In this document: positions 45,837 to 54,910 of the stretch, in pieces
How the letters are laid out: each line of letters begins with the position of its first letter
Position numbering within the stretch: position 1 is the first letter of the stretch
NCBI GenBank assembly: GCA_002387845.1
Contig: DGLB01000044.1
Span: forward strand, 12,946-76,945
Direction: 5' to 3'
Length of the DNA: 64,000 nt
Source: Stenotrophomonas maltophilia
GTDB lineage: Bacteria > Pseudomonadota > Gammaproteobacteria > Xanthomonadales > Xanthomonadaceae
Program-made: the position numbers and the translations under genes
The notes under the pieces: generated by a model
Database searches by the model: none
Told to the model about the DNA's origin: nothing
The model's input: the letters and a program-made list of their open reading frames with translations, nothing else

Positions 45837-45867
45837 CCTGGAAGACGAACGTTTTCCGGGTTTTTTT
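45837..45867 (+). terminator. Rho-independent terminator after the second tRNA-Pro
   Basis: An imperfect hairpin (CCTGGAAGACG / CGTTTTCCGGG, with G-T pairs) is followed by seven T residues. Confidence 0.75.
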
Positions 45868-45931
45868 GTGCCTGCAATTCCGACGCCGGCCGGGCAGAAC
45901 CCGGCGCTACGGGTGTCGGGTAAAATAGGCC

Positions 45932-47143
45932 ATGAATCACACCCCCTCACCTTCGTCGTCCCTGCTGCAGGGACGCGTGCTCGCGTTCGCCGCCATTCTG
46001 CTGGCCGCCTTCAATCTGCGCACCGCGGTGACCTCGATCACCCCGCTGCTCGACCACCTCGGCCAGACCTTCAGCTTCGGCACCACCTTCACCGGCGTGC
46101 TCGGCATGCTGCCCAGCGCCGCGTTTGCCGTGTTCGGCATGGCCACGCCGATGCTGGCCCGCCGTTTGGGGCTTGAGCGCACCGCGTTGCTGGCGATGGG
46201 CCTGGCGGCGGTCGGGCTGGTGCTGCGCTCCTGCTCCGTGGGCGTGCTCAGCCTGCTGTTCGGCTCCATCGTCGCGCTGGCCGGCATGGGCATCGGCAAT
46301 GTGGTGGTGCCGCCGCTGGTGAAGCGCTACTTCGCCAACCGGGTCGGCACCGTGAGCACGCTCTATATCACCGTGCTGCAGCTGGGCACCATGCTGCCGG
46401 CCCTGCTCGCCGTGCCGCTGGCCGAACAGGCCGGCTGGCGGGTTTCGCTCGGCATCTGGTCGCTGCTGGCGGTGGCCGCCGCCCTGCCCTGGATGCTGCT
46501 GGCGCGCCGCCGCCCGCACCCGGACCCGCTGGAGCCGGCTGCAGATGCGAACGCCGCCCCGCACGGCAAGGTGTGGCGGACGCCGCTGGCCTGGGGTATG
46601 ACCCTGATGTTCGGCATGACCTCGCTGATGACCTATTCGATGTTCACCTGGCTGCCGCGCATCGTGGTGGAAGCCGGGGCCTCGCATGCGTTCGGCGGGT
46701 TGATGGTGGCGGTGTTCGCCGCGCTGGGCGTGCTGCCGTCGCTGACCATGCCGGCGCTGGCGGTCCGGTTGCGTAATCCGTTCCCGCTGGTGCTGATCGG
46801 CGTGGGCGCGTTTGTGATCGCGTTTGCGGGGTTGTTGTTCGCGCCGATGAAGGCTCCCTGGTTGTGGGTGGGGTTGCTGGGGGTGGGGCCTTCGACCTTC
46901 CCGTTGGCGTTGACGCTGATCAACCTGCGTACGCGGACGCCGGCCGGGTCGGCCGCGTTGTCGGGGTTCATGCAGGGCGTGGGGTATTCCTTCAGTTGTC
47001 TGGGGCCGTTCCTGTTCGGATGGCTGCATGAGATGAGTGGCGCGTGGTATCTGCCGTTCGGCTTCCTGGCGGTGTGCCTTGTGGTGTTGTTGACGGCCTC
47101 GTGGGTGGCCTGCAAGCCGCAGAAGCTGGAAGACCAGTGGTGA
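45932..47143 (+). CDS. MFS transporter, CynX/NimT (cyanate/nitroimidazole) family
   Basis: This 403-residue inner-membrane transporter has about 12 transmembrane segments. Near the start it has AAFNLRTAVTSITPLL (about residues 25-40), the signature of the CynX/YeaN/NimT group. GNVVVPPLVKRYF follows at about 122-134. A cytoplasmic loop (about 193-215) separates the two six-helix halves. Substrate cannot be inferred. No Shine-Dalgarno precedes the ATG; a TAAAAT box (45921-45926) ends six bases before it, so a leaderless mRNA is possible. Confidence 0.86.
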   Translation: MNHTPSPSSSLLQGRVLAFAAILLAAFNLRTAVTSITPLLDHLGQTFSFGTTFTGVLGMLPSAAFAVFGMATPMLARRLGLERTALLAMGLAAVGLVLRSCSVGVLSLLFGSIVALAGMGIGNVVVPPLVKRYFANRVGTVSTLYITVLQLGTMLPALLAVPLAEQAGWRVSLGIWSLLAVAAALPWMLLARRRPHPDPLEPAADANAAPHGKVWRTPLAWGMTLMFGMTSLMTYSMFTWLPRIVVEAGASHAFGGLMVAVFAALGVLPSLTMPALAVRLRNPFPLVLIGVGAFVIAFAGLLFAPMKAPWLWVGLLGVGPSTFPLALTLINLRTRTPAGSAALSGFMQGVGYSFSCLGPFLFGWLHEMSGAWYLPFGFLAVCLVVLLTASWVACKPQKLEDQW

Positions 47144-47156
47144 TCCAGCACCACGA

Positions 47157-47218
47157 GGACACGCATGGCGTGTCCCTACGCGGGTCGCACGGGCGTAGTG
47201 ACACGCCATGCGTGTCAC
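47157..47218. repeat. Inverted pair of GTAG palindromes downstream of the MFS gene
   Basis: One element reads on the minus strand (47157-47179) and one on the plus strand (47195-47218), with their GTAG heads facing each other. The core is ACACGCCATGCGTGT. The plus-strand copy is close to the one at 38900-38923. Confidence 0.7.
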
Positions 47219-47563
47219 CGCGGTGCCCGATCCAAGCGACACCGTAAAGAATGCCGCACCTCCGCCGATATCCAGCATTGCACGCCCCCTCTACACACAC
47301 CGTGCGCATCACCTGACGTAGCGTGTCCAAAACTGACCTGAGTGGCAGGTCAGTGCCAAACGACGAACCGGGACCGCCCTCAGGGTCCCGACATGCTGAA
47401 CCGTTTCAGGGTGTACAGACCCCCGGAACTGCGCCGTGGCGGCGGCCGGAAGGTCTTGTTTATCAACAAGTTGAAAGAATTTCCGCGCTCGCTGGCCGAT
47501 TCGCGGACTACCTTCCGTGTGTTAACGATTTGTAGACAAATGAGAAATCGGGCAGGATTGGCA

Positions 47564-47579
47564 TGTGATGTGCGTCACA
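47564..47579. promoter_or_regulatory. CRP/Clp-type binding site upstream of pgaABCD
   Basis: TGTGATGTGCGTCACA matches the consensus TGTGA-N6-TCACA in both half-sites. It ends 44 bp before the pgaA start codon. In Xanthomonadaceae the CRP-like protein Clp binds such sites, and its binding is inhibited by cyclic di-GMP, a known driver of PNAG production. Whether the site activates or represses cannot be told because no clear promoter is visible. Confidence 0.72.
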
Positions 47580-47623
47580 TTTTTCGCACACCATTTTCTT
47601 TGAAAGGACGCTCCGGGGGCTCC

Positions 47624-49654
47624 ATGTACAACCATAGGCCGCTGACGCTCGCCGTCAGCCTGGCATGCGCCACGCTTTGCCTTTCCACCACCGCAACGGC
47701 CGCGACCCGCGCCGAGCACCTGGCGGAAATCAGTCAGTACCGCGACCAGGCCCATTGGCTGGACGCGCTGGCCGCGATCGAACGCGCACAGCTCGACAAC
47801 CCGAACGACGACCTGCTGTTCCGCCTGCAGGTGCTGACCCTGGCCGATATCGGCAACGCACACCGCGCGTGGCAGCTGTACCAGCAGCGCCCGGACTTGT
47901 TCGATGCCGAACAGAAGCAGCGCTTCGAAGCCAACTACCTGGCCAAGCGGGTGGGCTGGAGCCTGGCCTACGGGGCGAGCGAAGACACCCGCCTGGACGA
48001 GGCCGAAGCCGCCTTGGCGCTGATGGACCGCACGCTGCAGCGTGAAGGGCTGACCGCGCAGACCGCGCCGCTGCGCGTGCGCTATGACCGCCTGATCCTG
48101 CTCAACCGCCTGGCCCACCACACCCAGGTGCGCGACGAGTACCGTGCATTGGTGGCGGAAGGCCACCCGATTCCGGATTACGTAAAGGCAGCCGTCGGCG
48201 ATTCGCTGATGGCCACCCAGCACCCGGGTGAAGCGATTCCCCTGCTGGAAGCCGCACTCAAGGCCGACCCGTCGCAGACCGAAGCGCATTCCGAGCTGGC
48301 CTATGCCTATCTGGAAGACGAACAGCCCACCGAGGCGATCAACCTGCTGAAGAAGTGGTCGGCTGCCGAGCCGGCGTGGCGCTGGGCCAATGGTGCGCGT
48401 GCGCCCTACCCCAACTGGCCGCGCTACGAAGCCGACCTCAACCTGGCGATGGTGCGCGCCTACACCGGCGACCTGCCGACCGCACAGCGCGACCTGGAAG
48501 CGATGCTGGAGATTGCCCCCGGCAACGGCGGCACCCAGTCTTCGCTGGGCAACGTGTACATGATGCGCGGCTGGCCGCGTCGCGGCCTGGAACGCTATGG
48601 CATGGCCACCACGCTGGACCCGCGTGACGTGTCGGCGCGCATTGGCCAGATCGACGCCTATGGCGAACTGCAGCGTGACGACCTGGCCCGGCCGATCCAC
48701 GACCAGCTGCTGGAGGCCTACCCCAACCAGCCCTCCGTGCAGCGCATGGAGCGGGGCTGGCGCGCACGCCGTGGCTGGCTGCTGCATGCCTATGCCGAGG
48801 GCGGCCGCAGCGAGGGCGGTGGCGGTGCCTCGCCGCTGGGCAACAACGACGGCAAATATGGATTGGAGGTGCAGTCGCCGCTGCTGGACGACCGCTGGCG
48901 CGTGGTGGCCTTCGCCGACCGCCGCAGCGTGGACTTCCAGGACCAGACCATCCGCCCGCTGCGGCTGGGCCTGGGCACGCGCTACCGGTTCGGCCAGCTG
49001 GACGCGGAAGCCTTCGTCAACCGCGCCAATGACCACATCGGCGACACCGGACTGAGCGGCGGCGTGGGCTGGCAGTTCAATGACCGCTGGCACGCCGGCA
49101 TCACCGCCGCGCGCAATGACGCCGACGCCTCGATGCAGGCCCGCGTGGCCGGGATCACCGCCGACAGCGTGGCGGTGGCGGTGGACTACCACCGCAACGA
49201 GCGCTTCCAGTGGAGCATTGGCGGCAGCCAGTACCGCTACGACGACGGCAACCGCCGCGACACCGTGACCAGCAGCGTGGCGCAGCGCCTGCTCACCCGC
49301 CCGACCGTGCTGGTGGACGGCCTGGGCAGCGTGTACGCCAGCCACGGCAGCCTGGACGACGTGCCCTACTTCAATCCGTCCGAAGACCGTTCGGTGGAGA
49401 TCGGGCTGCGCGTGGACCAGCAGCTGTGGCGGCATTACGAGCGCCACTTCCGTCATCGCTTGACGGTCTCGCTCGGCAACTACTGGCAGCAGGGCTACGG
49501 CAGCGCCCTGATTCCCTCGGCCGAGTACCGGCACGAGTGGCAGCTGGCCGACGGCCGCATCTTCGAATACGGCGTGAGCTGGTCGCGACCGGTCTACGAC
49601 GGACAACGTGAACGACACATCGGCTTCGATGCCGGTCTGCGCTGGGGGCAATGA
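47624..49654 (+). CDS. pgaA: PgaA/HmsH, outer-membrane PNAG export porin
   Basis: This outer-membrane protein exports poly-beta-1,6-N-acetylglucosamine. From the ATG at 47624 it has 676 residues, shorter than E. coli PgaA (about 807). A signal peptide (1-26, ending TATA/A) is followed by a periplasmic TPR superhelix (about 28-370; units such as AHSELAYAYLEDEQPTEAINLL) and a C-terminal beta-barrel (about 385-676, many alternating aromatic strands such as RHRLTVSLGNYW). AAGGA lies rather far upstream. It overlaps nothing; pgaB starts two bases after its stop. Confidence 0.88.
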   Translation: MYNHRPLTLAVSLACATLCLSTTATAATRAEHLAEISQYRDQAHWLDALAAIERAQLDNPNDDLLFRLQVLTLADIGNAHRAWQLYQQRPDLFDAEQKQRFEANYLAKRVGWSLAYGASEDTRLDEAEAALALMDRTLQREGLTAQTAPLRVRYDRLILLNRLAHHTQVRDEYRALVAEGHPIPDYVKAAVGDSLMATQHPGEAIPLLEAALKADPSQTEAHSELAYAYLEDEQPTEAINLLKKWSAAEPAWRWANGARAPYPNWPRYEADLNLAMVRAYTGDLPTAQRDLEAMLEIAPGNGGTQSSLGNVYMMRGWPRRGLERYGMATTLDPRDVSARIGQIDAYGELQRDDLARPIHDQLLEAYPNQPSVQRMERGWRARRGWLLHAYAEGGRSEGGGGASPLGNNDGKYGLEVQSPLLDDRWRVVAFADRRSVDFQDQTIRPLRLGLGTRYRFGQLDAEAFVNRANDHIGDTGLSGGVGWQFNDRWHAGITAARNDADASMQARVAGITADSVAVAVDYHRNERFQWSIGGSQYRYDDGNRRDTVTSSVAQRLLTRPTVLVDGLGSVYASHGSLDDVPYFNPSEDRSVEIGLRVDQQLWRHYERHFRHRLTVSLGNYWQQGYGSALIPSAEYRHEWQLADGRIFEYGVSWSRPVYDGQRERHIGFDAGLRWGQ

Positions 49655-49655
49655 G

Positions 49656-51575
49656 ATGCGACACATGGACTTGAAGCGCTTCATCACCATCACCCTGCTG
49701 GCGCTGCTGGCGGTGCTGGGCAACGCGCAGGCACAACCGGTGCCGGCACAGCTGCCCGCACGCGTGCTGGATTCGGCTGACAACGGCCTGCTGGTGCTGA
49801 GCTACCACGACATCCGCGACGACGTGGCGATCAAGGGCGACCCGGACGCCTATGCGGTCAGCACGCAGAACTTCGCCGCGCACCTGGACTGGCTGTCGGC
49901 GCATGGCTACCACCCGGTGTCGCTGTCGCAGCTGATCACGGCGTCCAAGGGCGGCGCGCCGCTGCCGCCCAAGCCGGTGTTGCTGACCTTCGACGACGGC
50001 CTGCGCAGCGTGTACACCAAGGTGTTCCCGCTGCTGCGCGCCTACAACTACCCCGCGCTCGTGGCGGTGATCACCGACTACGTGGACATGGCCCCGGGCC
50101 GCACCATCGACTACGGCTACCGTCCGTTCGGCCACGACGACTTCCTGACCTGGGCGCAGCTGCGCGAGATGCAGCGCAGCGGGCTGGTGGAACTGGCCAG
50201 CCACACCGACAACCAGCACCACGGCGTGCAGTCCAATCCGCAGGGCAACCAGACCCCGGCGGTGATTACCCGTACCTACTTCCCGGCCACCGGGCAGTAC
50301 GAGACCGCGCAGCAGTATGAGGCCCGTCTGCGCACCGACCTGGCGCTGAGCGTGAAGCGCATCCAGGACAACGTCGGGGTGAGCCCGAAGGCGATCGTGT
50401 GGCCGTATGCGGCCTACAACGCGCTGAGCAACAGGATTGCCGAAGACCTGGGCATGCCGGTGTCGTTCGACCTGGAAGGCCGCAGCACGCCGGTGACCGC
50501 CGACCTGCACGGGCTGGCGCGCCTGCTGGTGACCGGCAACCCGACCATCACCAACCTGGCCTACGAACTGCGCCGCGACGTGGAGCGTGACGGCGTGCGT
50601 GCGCTGCAGATCGACCTGGACGCGGTGTACGACGCCGACCCGGTGCAGCAGGGCAAGAACCTGGACGCATTGATCGAACGCGTGAAAACGGTGGGTCCCA
50701 CCCACGTGTTCCTGCAGGCGTTCGCCGACCCGGACGGCAATGGCTCGGCCGATGCGCTGTACTTCCCGAACCGTCACCTGCCGATGCGCGCGGACCTGTT
50801 CAACCGCGTGGCGTGGCAGCTGAAGACGCGCGCCGGGGTGAAGGTGTACGCGTGGCTGCCGGTGCTGGGCTATGAGCTGAAGGACCCGGCGATCCGCAAG
50901 GCGCTGGCGATTGAAAGCCCGGAAAGCGATGGCATCTTCCGCCTGGACTTCACCAACCCGAAGGTGCGTCACATCATTGACGACATCTACGAAGACCTGG
51001 CGATCAACTCGTACTTCGAAGGGCTGCTGTTCCACGACGACGCCTATATCCGCGACACCGAACTGGGCAACCTGCCGCAGGAAGGTACGGACGGCGCGCG
51101 CACCCAGGCACTGATCGACTTCACCCTGGAACTGCGCAACGCCGCGCAGCGCTGGCGGCCGAAACTGGCCACGGTGCGCAACCTGTACGCGCAGCCGGTG
51201 CTGCAGCCGCAGAGCGCGAGCTGGTTCGCGCAGCGCCTGGATCTGTTCAACCAGGCGTATGACCACACCGCGCTGATGGCGATGCCGTGGATGGAAGGCA
51301 GTCGCAACCCGGAGAAGTGGCTGGACCGGCTGGTGGTGGCGGTGCGTGCGCACGACCCGCAGCTGAGCCAGACCATGTTCGAACTGCAGACCGTGGACTG
51401 GCGCACGCAGAAGCCGATTCCCGGCGAACGCCTGCGCGCGCAGATCCGTCGGCTGCAGGCGCAGGGCGTGCGCCACTTCGCCTGGTACCCGGACGACTTC
51501 ATTGCCGGCAAGCCGTCGACCAAGGACGCGCGTGCGGCAATGTCGACGCGCAACTTCCCCTATCCGGAGAAGTAA
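49656..51575 (+). CDS. pgaB: PgaB/HmsF, PNAG N-deacetylase
   Basis: This periplasmic enzyme partially deacetylates PNAG for export. It has 639 residues in two domains. The first is a polysaccharide deacetylase domain (about 40-300) with SYHDIRDD (49-56), TFDDG (111-115; D113, D114) and metal ligands in SHTDNQHHG (H183, H188). The second is a C-terminal glycoside-hydrolase-like domain (about 310-630). Unlike E. coli PgaB, the signal segment (ending GNAQA/Q) has no cysteine, so it is not predicted to be a lipoprotein. I chose the ATG at 49656, just after the pgaA stop. Confidence 0.9.
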   Translation: MRHMDLKRFITITLLALLAVLGNAQAQPVPAQLPARVLDSADNGLLVLSYHDIRDDVAIKGDPDAYAVSTQNFAAHLDWLSAHGYHPVSLSQLITASKGGAPLPPKPVLLTFDDGLRSVYTKVFPLLRAYNYPALVAVITDYVDMAPGRTIDYGYRPFGHDDFLTWAQLREMQRSGLVELASHTDNQHHGVQSNPQGNQTPAVITRTYFPATGQYETAQQYEARLRTDLALSVKRIQDNVGVSPKAIVWPYAAYNALSNRIAEDLGMPVSFDLEGRSTPVTADLHGLARLLVTGNPTITNLAYELRRDVERDGVRALQIDLDAVYDADPVQQGKNLDALIERVKTVGPTHVFLQAFADPDGNGSADALYFPNRHLPMRADLFNRVAWQLKTRAGVKVYAWLPVLGYELKDPAIRKALAIESPESDGIFRLDFTNPKVRHIIDDIYEDLAINSYFEGLLFHDDAYIRDTELGNLPQEGTDGARTQALIDFTLELRNAAQRWRPKLATVRNLYAQPVLQPQSASWFAQRLDLFNQAYDHTALMAMPWMEGSRNPEKWLDRLVVAVRAHDPQLSQTMFELQTVDWRTQKPIPGERLRAQIRRLQAQGVRHFAWYPDDFIAGKPSTKDARAAMSTRNFPYPEK

Positions 51576-51587
51576 GGAGGACCCGTC

Positions 51588-52835
51588 ATGCATCCCTTCG
51601 TCTACATACTCTTCCAGTTCGCCTTCTTCTACCCGATGGTGATGGCGTTCTTCTGGATGTCCGGTGGGCTGTACTACTTCTTCCGCCGTGAGCGCAAGGC
51701 GCGTGATCGCGACAACCCGCCGCCGATGGCGGAGTACCCGTTCGCTTCACTGCTGATTCCCTGCCACAACGAATCGGACAACCTGGACGACACCATTGGC
51801 GCGGCGCTGGCGCAGAACTATCCGGACTTCGAGGTGATCGCCATCAACGATGGCAGCCGCGACGACACCGGCGCGCGCCTGGACGCGCTGGCCGCACAGC
51901 ACCCGCGCCTTCGCGTTGTGCACCTGGACCGCAACCTGGGCAAGGCCAATGCCCTGCGCATGGGTGCGCTGGCGGCGCGTTCGGAGTACCTCATCTGCAT
52001 CGACGGCGACGCGATGCTGGAGGAGTACGCGATGCACTGGATGGTCTGGCACCTCACCTCCGGCCCGCGCGTGGGCGCGGTGACCGGCAATCCGCGCATC
52101 CGCAACCGCTCCACCCTGCTGGGCCGCCTGCAGGTGGCCGAGTTCTCCTCGATCATCGGCATGATCAAGCGCGCGCAGCGCGTGTACGGCCGCATCTTCA
52201 CCATTTCCGGGGTGATTGCCGGGTTCCGCCGGACCGCCCTGCACCGCATCGGCTACTGGGCCGACGACATGGTGACCGAGGACATCGACATCAGCTGGCG
52301 CCTGCAGCTGGATCACTGGGACATCCGCTACGAGCCCAACGCGCTGTGCTTCATCCTGATGCCGGAAACCCTGAAGGGCCTGTGGCGGCAGCGCCTGCGC
52401 TGGGCCCAGGGCGGCGTGGAAGTGCTGCTGCGGCACGGCCGCTCGCTGTTCAACTGGCGCAAGCGGCGCATGTGGGGGGTGCTGCTGGAGTACATCCTGA
52501 GCGTGTTCTGGGCCTACACCATGCTGGCGATCGTGGTGCTGTGGGCTTTGGGCAAGTTCATGCCGCTGCCCAACGAGCTGTACATCGCCACGCTGCTGCC
52601 GCAGTGGCACGGCGTGATCCTGGCGCTGGTGTGCCTGCTGCAGTTCGCCAGCAGCCTGATCATCGACCGCCGTTACGAAACACATATTGGACGCAACTAC
52701 TTCTGGGTGATCTGGTACCCGATGGCGTACTGGCTCATCAGTCTGTTCACGACCCTGGTGGCCCTGCCCAAGACGCTGTTGAAGCGCCGTGGCAAGCGGG
52801 CCGTGTGGGTCAGTCCTGACCGGGGAATCAAATGA
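51588..52835 (+). CDS. pgaC: PgaC/HmsR, PNAG synthase glycosyltransferase
   Basis: This inner-membrane family 2 glycosyltransferase polymerises UDP-GlcNAc into PNAG. It has 415 residues, with N-terminal membrane helices (about 5-31) and a catalytic domain with NDGS (87-90), DGDA (139-142, metal binding), TEDID (230-234, catalytic base) and RQRLRW (267-272). C-terminal membrane helices follow (about 294-400). A strong AAGGAGG precedes the ATG. Its last four bases overlap pgaD (ATGA). Activity in the family is allosterically driven by cyclic di-GMP through PgaC/PgaD. Confidence 0.94.
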   Translation: MHPFVYILFQFAFFYPMVMAFFWMSGGLYYFFRRERKARDRDNPPPMAEYPFASLLIPCHNESDNLDDTIGAALAQNYPDFEVIAINDGSRDDTGARLDALAAQHPRLRVVHLDRNLGKANALRMGALAARSEYLICIDGDAMLEEYAMHWMVWHLTSGPRVGAVTGNPRIRNRSTLLGRLQVAEFSSIIGMIKRAQRVYGRIFTISGVIAGFRRTALHRIGYWADDMVTEDIDISWRLQLDHWDIRYEPNALCFILMPETLKGLWRQRLRWAQGGVEVLLRHGRSLFNWRKRRMWGVLLEYILSVFWAYTMLAIVVLWALGKFMPLPNELYIATLLPQWHGVILALVCLLQFASSLIIDRRYETHIGRNYFWVIWYPMAYWLISLFTTLVALPKTLLKRRGKRAVWVSPDRGIK

Positions 52836-53335
52836 ACGCCAAGCCCAAATCCACCCGCCGCTTCGACTCGCGGCTGATCCGCAAGTCGCGCCAGCAGCCG
52901 CGCCTGCAGCGTACCGCCTGGGGCTTTGTCACCCTGGCCTTCTGGGGCTTCTACTTCTACCTGTGGGCCCCGCTGGTGACCGCCATTTCCTGGCTGCTGG
53001 GCGGCCACCTGGCGTTCCTGCAGTTGTATGAGTACAAGCAGAGCATCGACCCGTTCCTGGTCATCGCCCTGCCGATCATCCTGGTGTGCACGGCGGTGCT
53101 GCTGATCGCGTGGGCCGAGTACAACCGCTTCCGCTTCGCCGGCAAGGAGCGGCGCAACCCGCGCCAGGACGTGACCCGCGAGGAGATGGCCCGCGACCTC
53201 GGAGCCAGCCCGGCGCTGGCCGCCGAGCTGCTGGCCGGCAAGGCGGTCACCCTGCACATGGACGACCACGCCCGCCCGGTGGGCCTGAGCCACCAGGGTC
53301 TGGCCGAGGCTGAACCGGCCGCCCGGTTGGCCTGA
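52832..53335 (+). CDS. pgaD: PgaD/HmsS, PNAG synthase accessory membrane subunit
   Basis: This 167-residue protein has a basic N terminus and two transmembrane segments (about 28-56 and 72-92), with a W-A-E-Y-N-R-F motif just after the second. This is the layout of PgaD, which helps PgaC bind cyclic di-GMP. The C-terminal ~65 residues are soluble and longer than in many homologues. The start overlaps the pgaC stop (ATGA). It is the last gene of the operon. Confidence 0.85.
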   Translation: MNAKPKSTRRFDSRLIRKSRQQPRLQRTAWGFVTLAFWGFYFYLWAPLVTAISWLLGGHLAFLQLYEYKQSIDPFLVIALPIILVCTAVLLIAWAEYNRFRFAGKERRNPRQDVTREEMARDLGASPALAAELLAGKAVTLHMDDHARPVGLSHQGLAEAEPAARLA

Positions 53336-53355
53336 TTCGCCTGCGGGATCCCGAC

Positions 53356-53378
53356 GGACGCGCATGGCGCGTCCCTGC
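53356..53378 (-). repeat. Decayed GTAG-type palindrome after pgaD
   Basis: On the minus strand it reads GCAGGGACGCGCCATGCGCG, then a matching arm, as in the 47157 copy but with GCAG in place of GTAG. It lies 20 bp after the pgaD stop. Confidence 0.45.
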
Positions 53379-53464
53379 AACGATGAATGGCCGCTTTCCT
53401 CTGCAAACGGCGTATGCTGCTGTTGGGGAGACACCCGCCCGCACATCCATGTGAGGGCATTTCC

Positions 53465-54805
53465 ATGTCATTCGTCGAAAATCTGATCGATCAGGTCGCC
53501 CGGGCCACTGGCCTCGGTGACAACACCCGCAAGTTCGTCGGGGTCCTGGCCAGCTACATCTTCAGCCGGCCAGACGGGTTCAAAGGCTTCCAGAAACTGT
53601 TCCAGAAGGCCGGGGTGGGAGGCATTTTTGACTCCTGGAAGAGTGGCAGCCCCAGCATGCGCGACATCAGCCCTGCCCAGATCCAGAACATCCTGGGTGA
53701 CACCACGCTGGGAGACATCGCGCAGAAGGCCGGCGTACCCAAGACGCTGATGGGGTCTGCCATCGCGGGTGCCCTGCCGCTGCTGGTGCGCACACTGACC
53801 GCCGGCGGGAACGAGCCCAACGGCATCCCGGCGTCACTGGCGGGCCTGGCCGGCAACCTCGACTGGAACACCCACAGCAAGGTCACCCAGCTGCGCGGCA
53901 ACCGCAGACGCGGCAGCTTCTGGCGCTGGCTGCTGCCGATCCTTGCCCTGCTCGCGCTGGCCTACTGCGGCTGGCATATGCGCGGCAAGTCGCCACCGGT
54001 GGGCACGCCCGCCGCGGCGACGGCCCCCGTGGCGACCACCGACGGCACGGCACAATCGGTGGGTGCGCCCACGTTCGCGTTCCAGAACAGCGGAGGCAAG
54101 GTGGACGTGAGCGGCACGCTGGCCACCGCGGCCGAGAAGTTCCAGTTGCTGGATGCGCTGAAGTCCACCTTCGGCAGCGACAACGTGAGTGCCCGCTTCG
54201 ACGTGGATGCCAGCGTCAAGCCCGCCTCCTGGCTGGATCGCTTCAAGGCGATGCTGCCCAGCTTGAAAGCCGATGGCCTGAAGTTCGCCTTCAACGGCGA
54301 CGCGGTGAAGCTGGACACCACCGCCCTGCCTGAAGCCGAACGCGTGGCGGTCAGTTCGCTGTTCCAGAAGGAACTGCCTGACGTGAAACTCGAAGGGCGG
54401 TTCGATCGCGGTGTGGAAGCCATCAACGAACTGAAGGCCGGCTACAGCGCCAAGGAGCTCACTGCGGCGCTGAACCAGACCACGGTGCTGTTCGACACCG
54501 GGTCCGCCAGGATCACCCCCAGCAGCGCCGACGTCATCCGCCTCGCCGCCGAGGCGATCCAGGGTGCACCCGCCGGCACGCGGGTGGAGATAGGCGGGCA
54601 CACCGACAGCCAGGGGGATGCATCCGGCAACCAGATCCTGAGCGAGAAGCGTGCCCGGGCCGTGGAGGACGCCCTGATTGCCGCGGGGGTGCCGGAGGAG
54701 CGATTGGACGCGCGTGGTTTCGGGTCGAACCGGCCGGTAGGTGACAACGCCACCGAAGCCGGTCGCGCAGCGAACCGGCGCATTGCGTATGAGGTGGTGC
54801 CGTAA
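53465..54805 (+). CDS. DUF937 (YidB-like)-OmpA hybrid membrane protein
   Basis: This 446-residue protein has an unusual domain order. Residues 1-~125 resemble the cytoplasmic DUF937/YidB-like family. A single membrane helix (152-171) follows, then a periplasmic region (about 205-330) with repeated short beta-alpha units (about VDVSGTLATAAEKFQLLDAL). It ends with an OmpA peptidoglycan-binding domain (about 335-446) containing GGHTDSQGD and RARAVEDAL. No signal peptide is present, so the helix is the likely anchor, tethering inner membrane to cell wall. The ATG at 53465 follows GAGGG. Function is unknown. Confidence 0.78.
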   Translation: MSFVENLIDQVARATGLGDNTRKFVGVLASYIFSRPDGFKGFQKLFQKAGVGGIFDSWKSGSPSMRDISPAQIQNILGDTTLGDIAQKAGVPKTLMGSAIAGALPLLVRTLTAGGNEPNGIPASLAGLAGNLDWNTHSKVTQLRGNRRRGSFWRWLLPILALLALAYCGWHMRGKSPPVGTPAAATAPVATTDGTAQSVGAPTFAFQNSGGKVDVSGTLATAAEKFQLLDALKSTFGSDNVSARFDVDASVKPASWLDRFKAMLPSLKADGLKFAFNGDAVKLDTTALPEAERVAVSSLFQKELPDVKLEGRFDRGVEAINELKAGYSAKELTAALNQTTVLFDTGSARITPSSADVIRLAAEAIQGAPAGTRVEIGGHTDSQGDASGNQILSEKRARAVEDALIAAGVPEERLDARGFGSNRPVGDNATEAGRAANRRIAYEVVP

Positions 54806-54836
54806 TCGTGAAGCACTGCGGAAATCGGGAACCCCG

Positions 54837-54895
54837 GTAGCGCCGGCCGTTGGCCGGCCCAGGCGATCCATGGGCCGGCCAACGGCCGGCGCTAC
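54837..54895. repeat. Inverted pair of GTAG palindromes between convergent genes
   Basis: Forward copy 54837-54859 and reverse copy 54873-54895 share the GCCGGCCGTTGGCCGGC core found at 38033-38055. They lie between the OmpA-type gene and the end of proA, where a strong composite hairpin may end transcription from both sides. Confidence 0.72.
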
Positions 54896-54910
54896 CGGGC
54901 TACGTGTATT

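Larger units (their letters stand above)
47144..47623. other. Regulatory region upstream of pgaA
   Basis: This 480-bp gap holds an inverted pair of GTAG palindromes (47157-47218), a small inverted repeat CTTGTT-TATC-AACAAG (47455-47470), an AT-richer zone from about 47500, and a near-perfect CRP/Clp-type site at 47564-47579. The frame of pgaA is open upstream to 47342, but no signal peptide would result from those starts. I see no separate gene. Confidence 0.6.

Noticed and set aside
47157..54895. Repeated palindromes as a CRISPR array
   Set aside because: The elements are scattered singly or as inverted pairs, have no regular spacers, and no cas gene is present.
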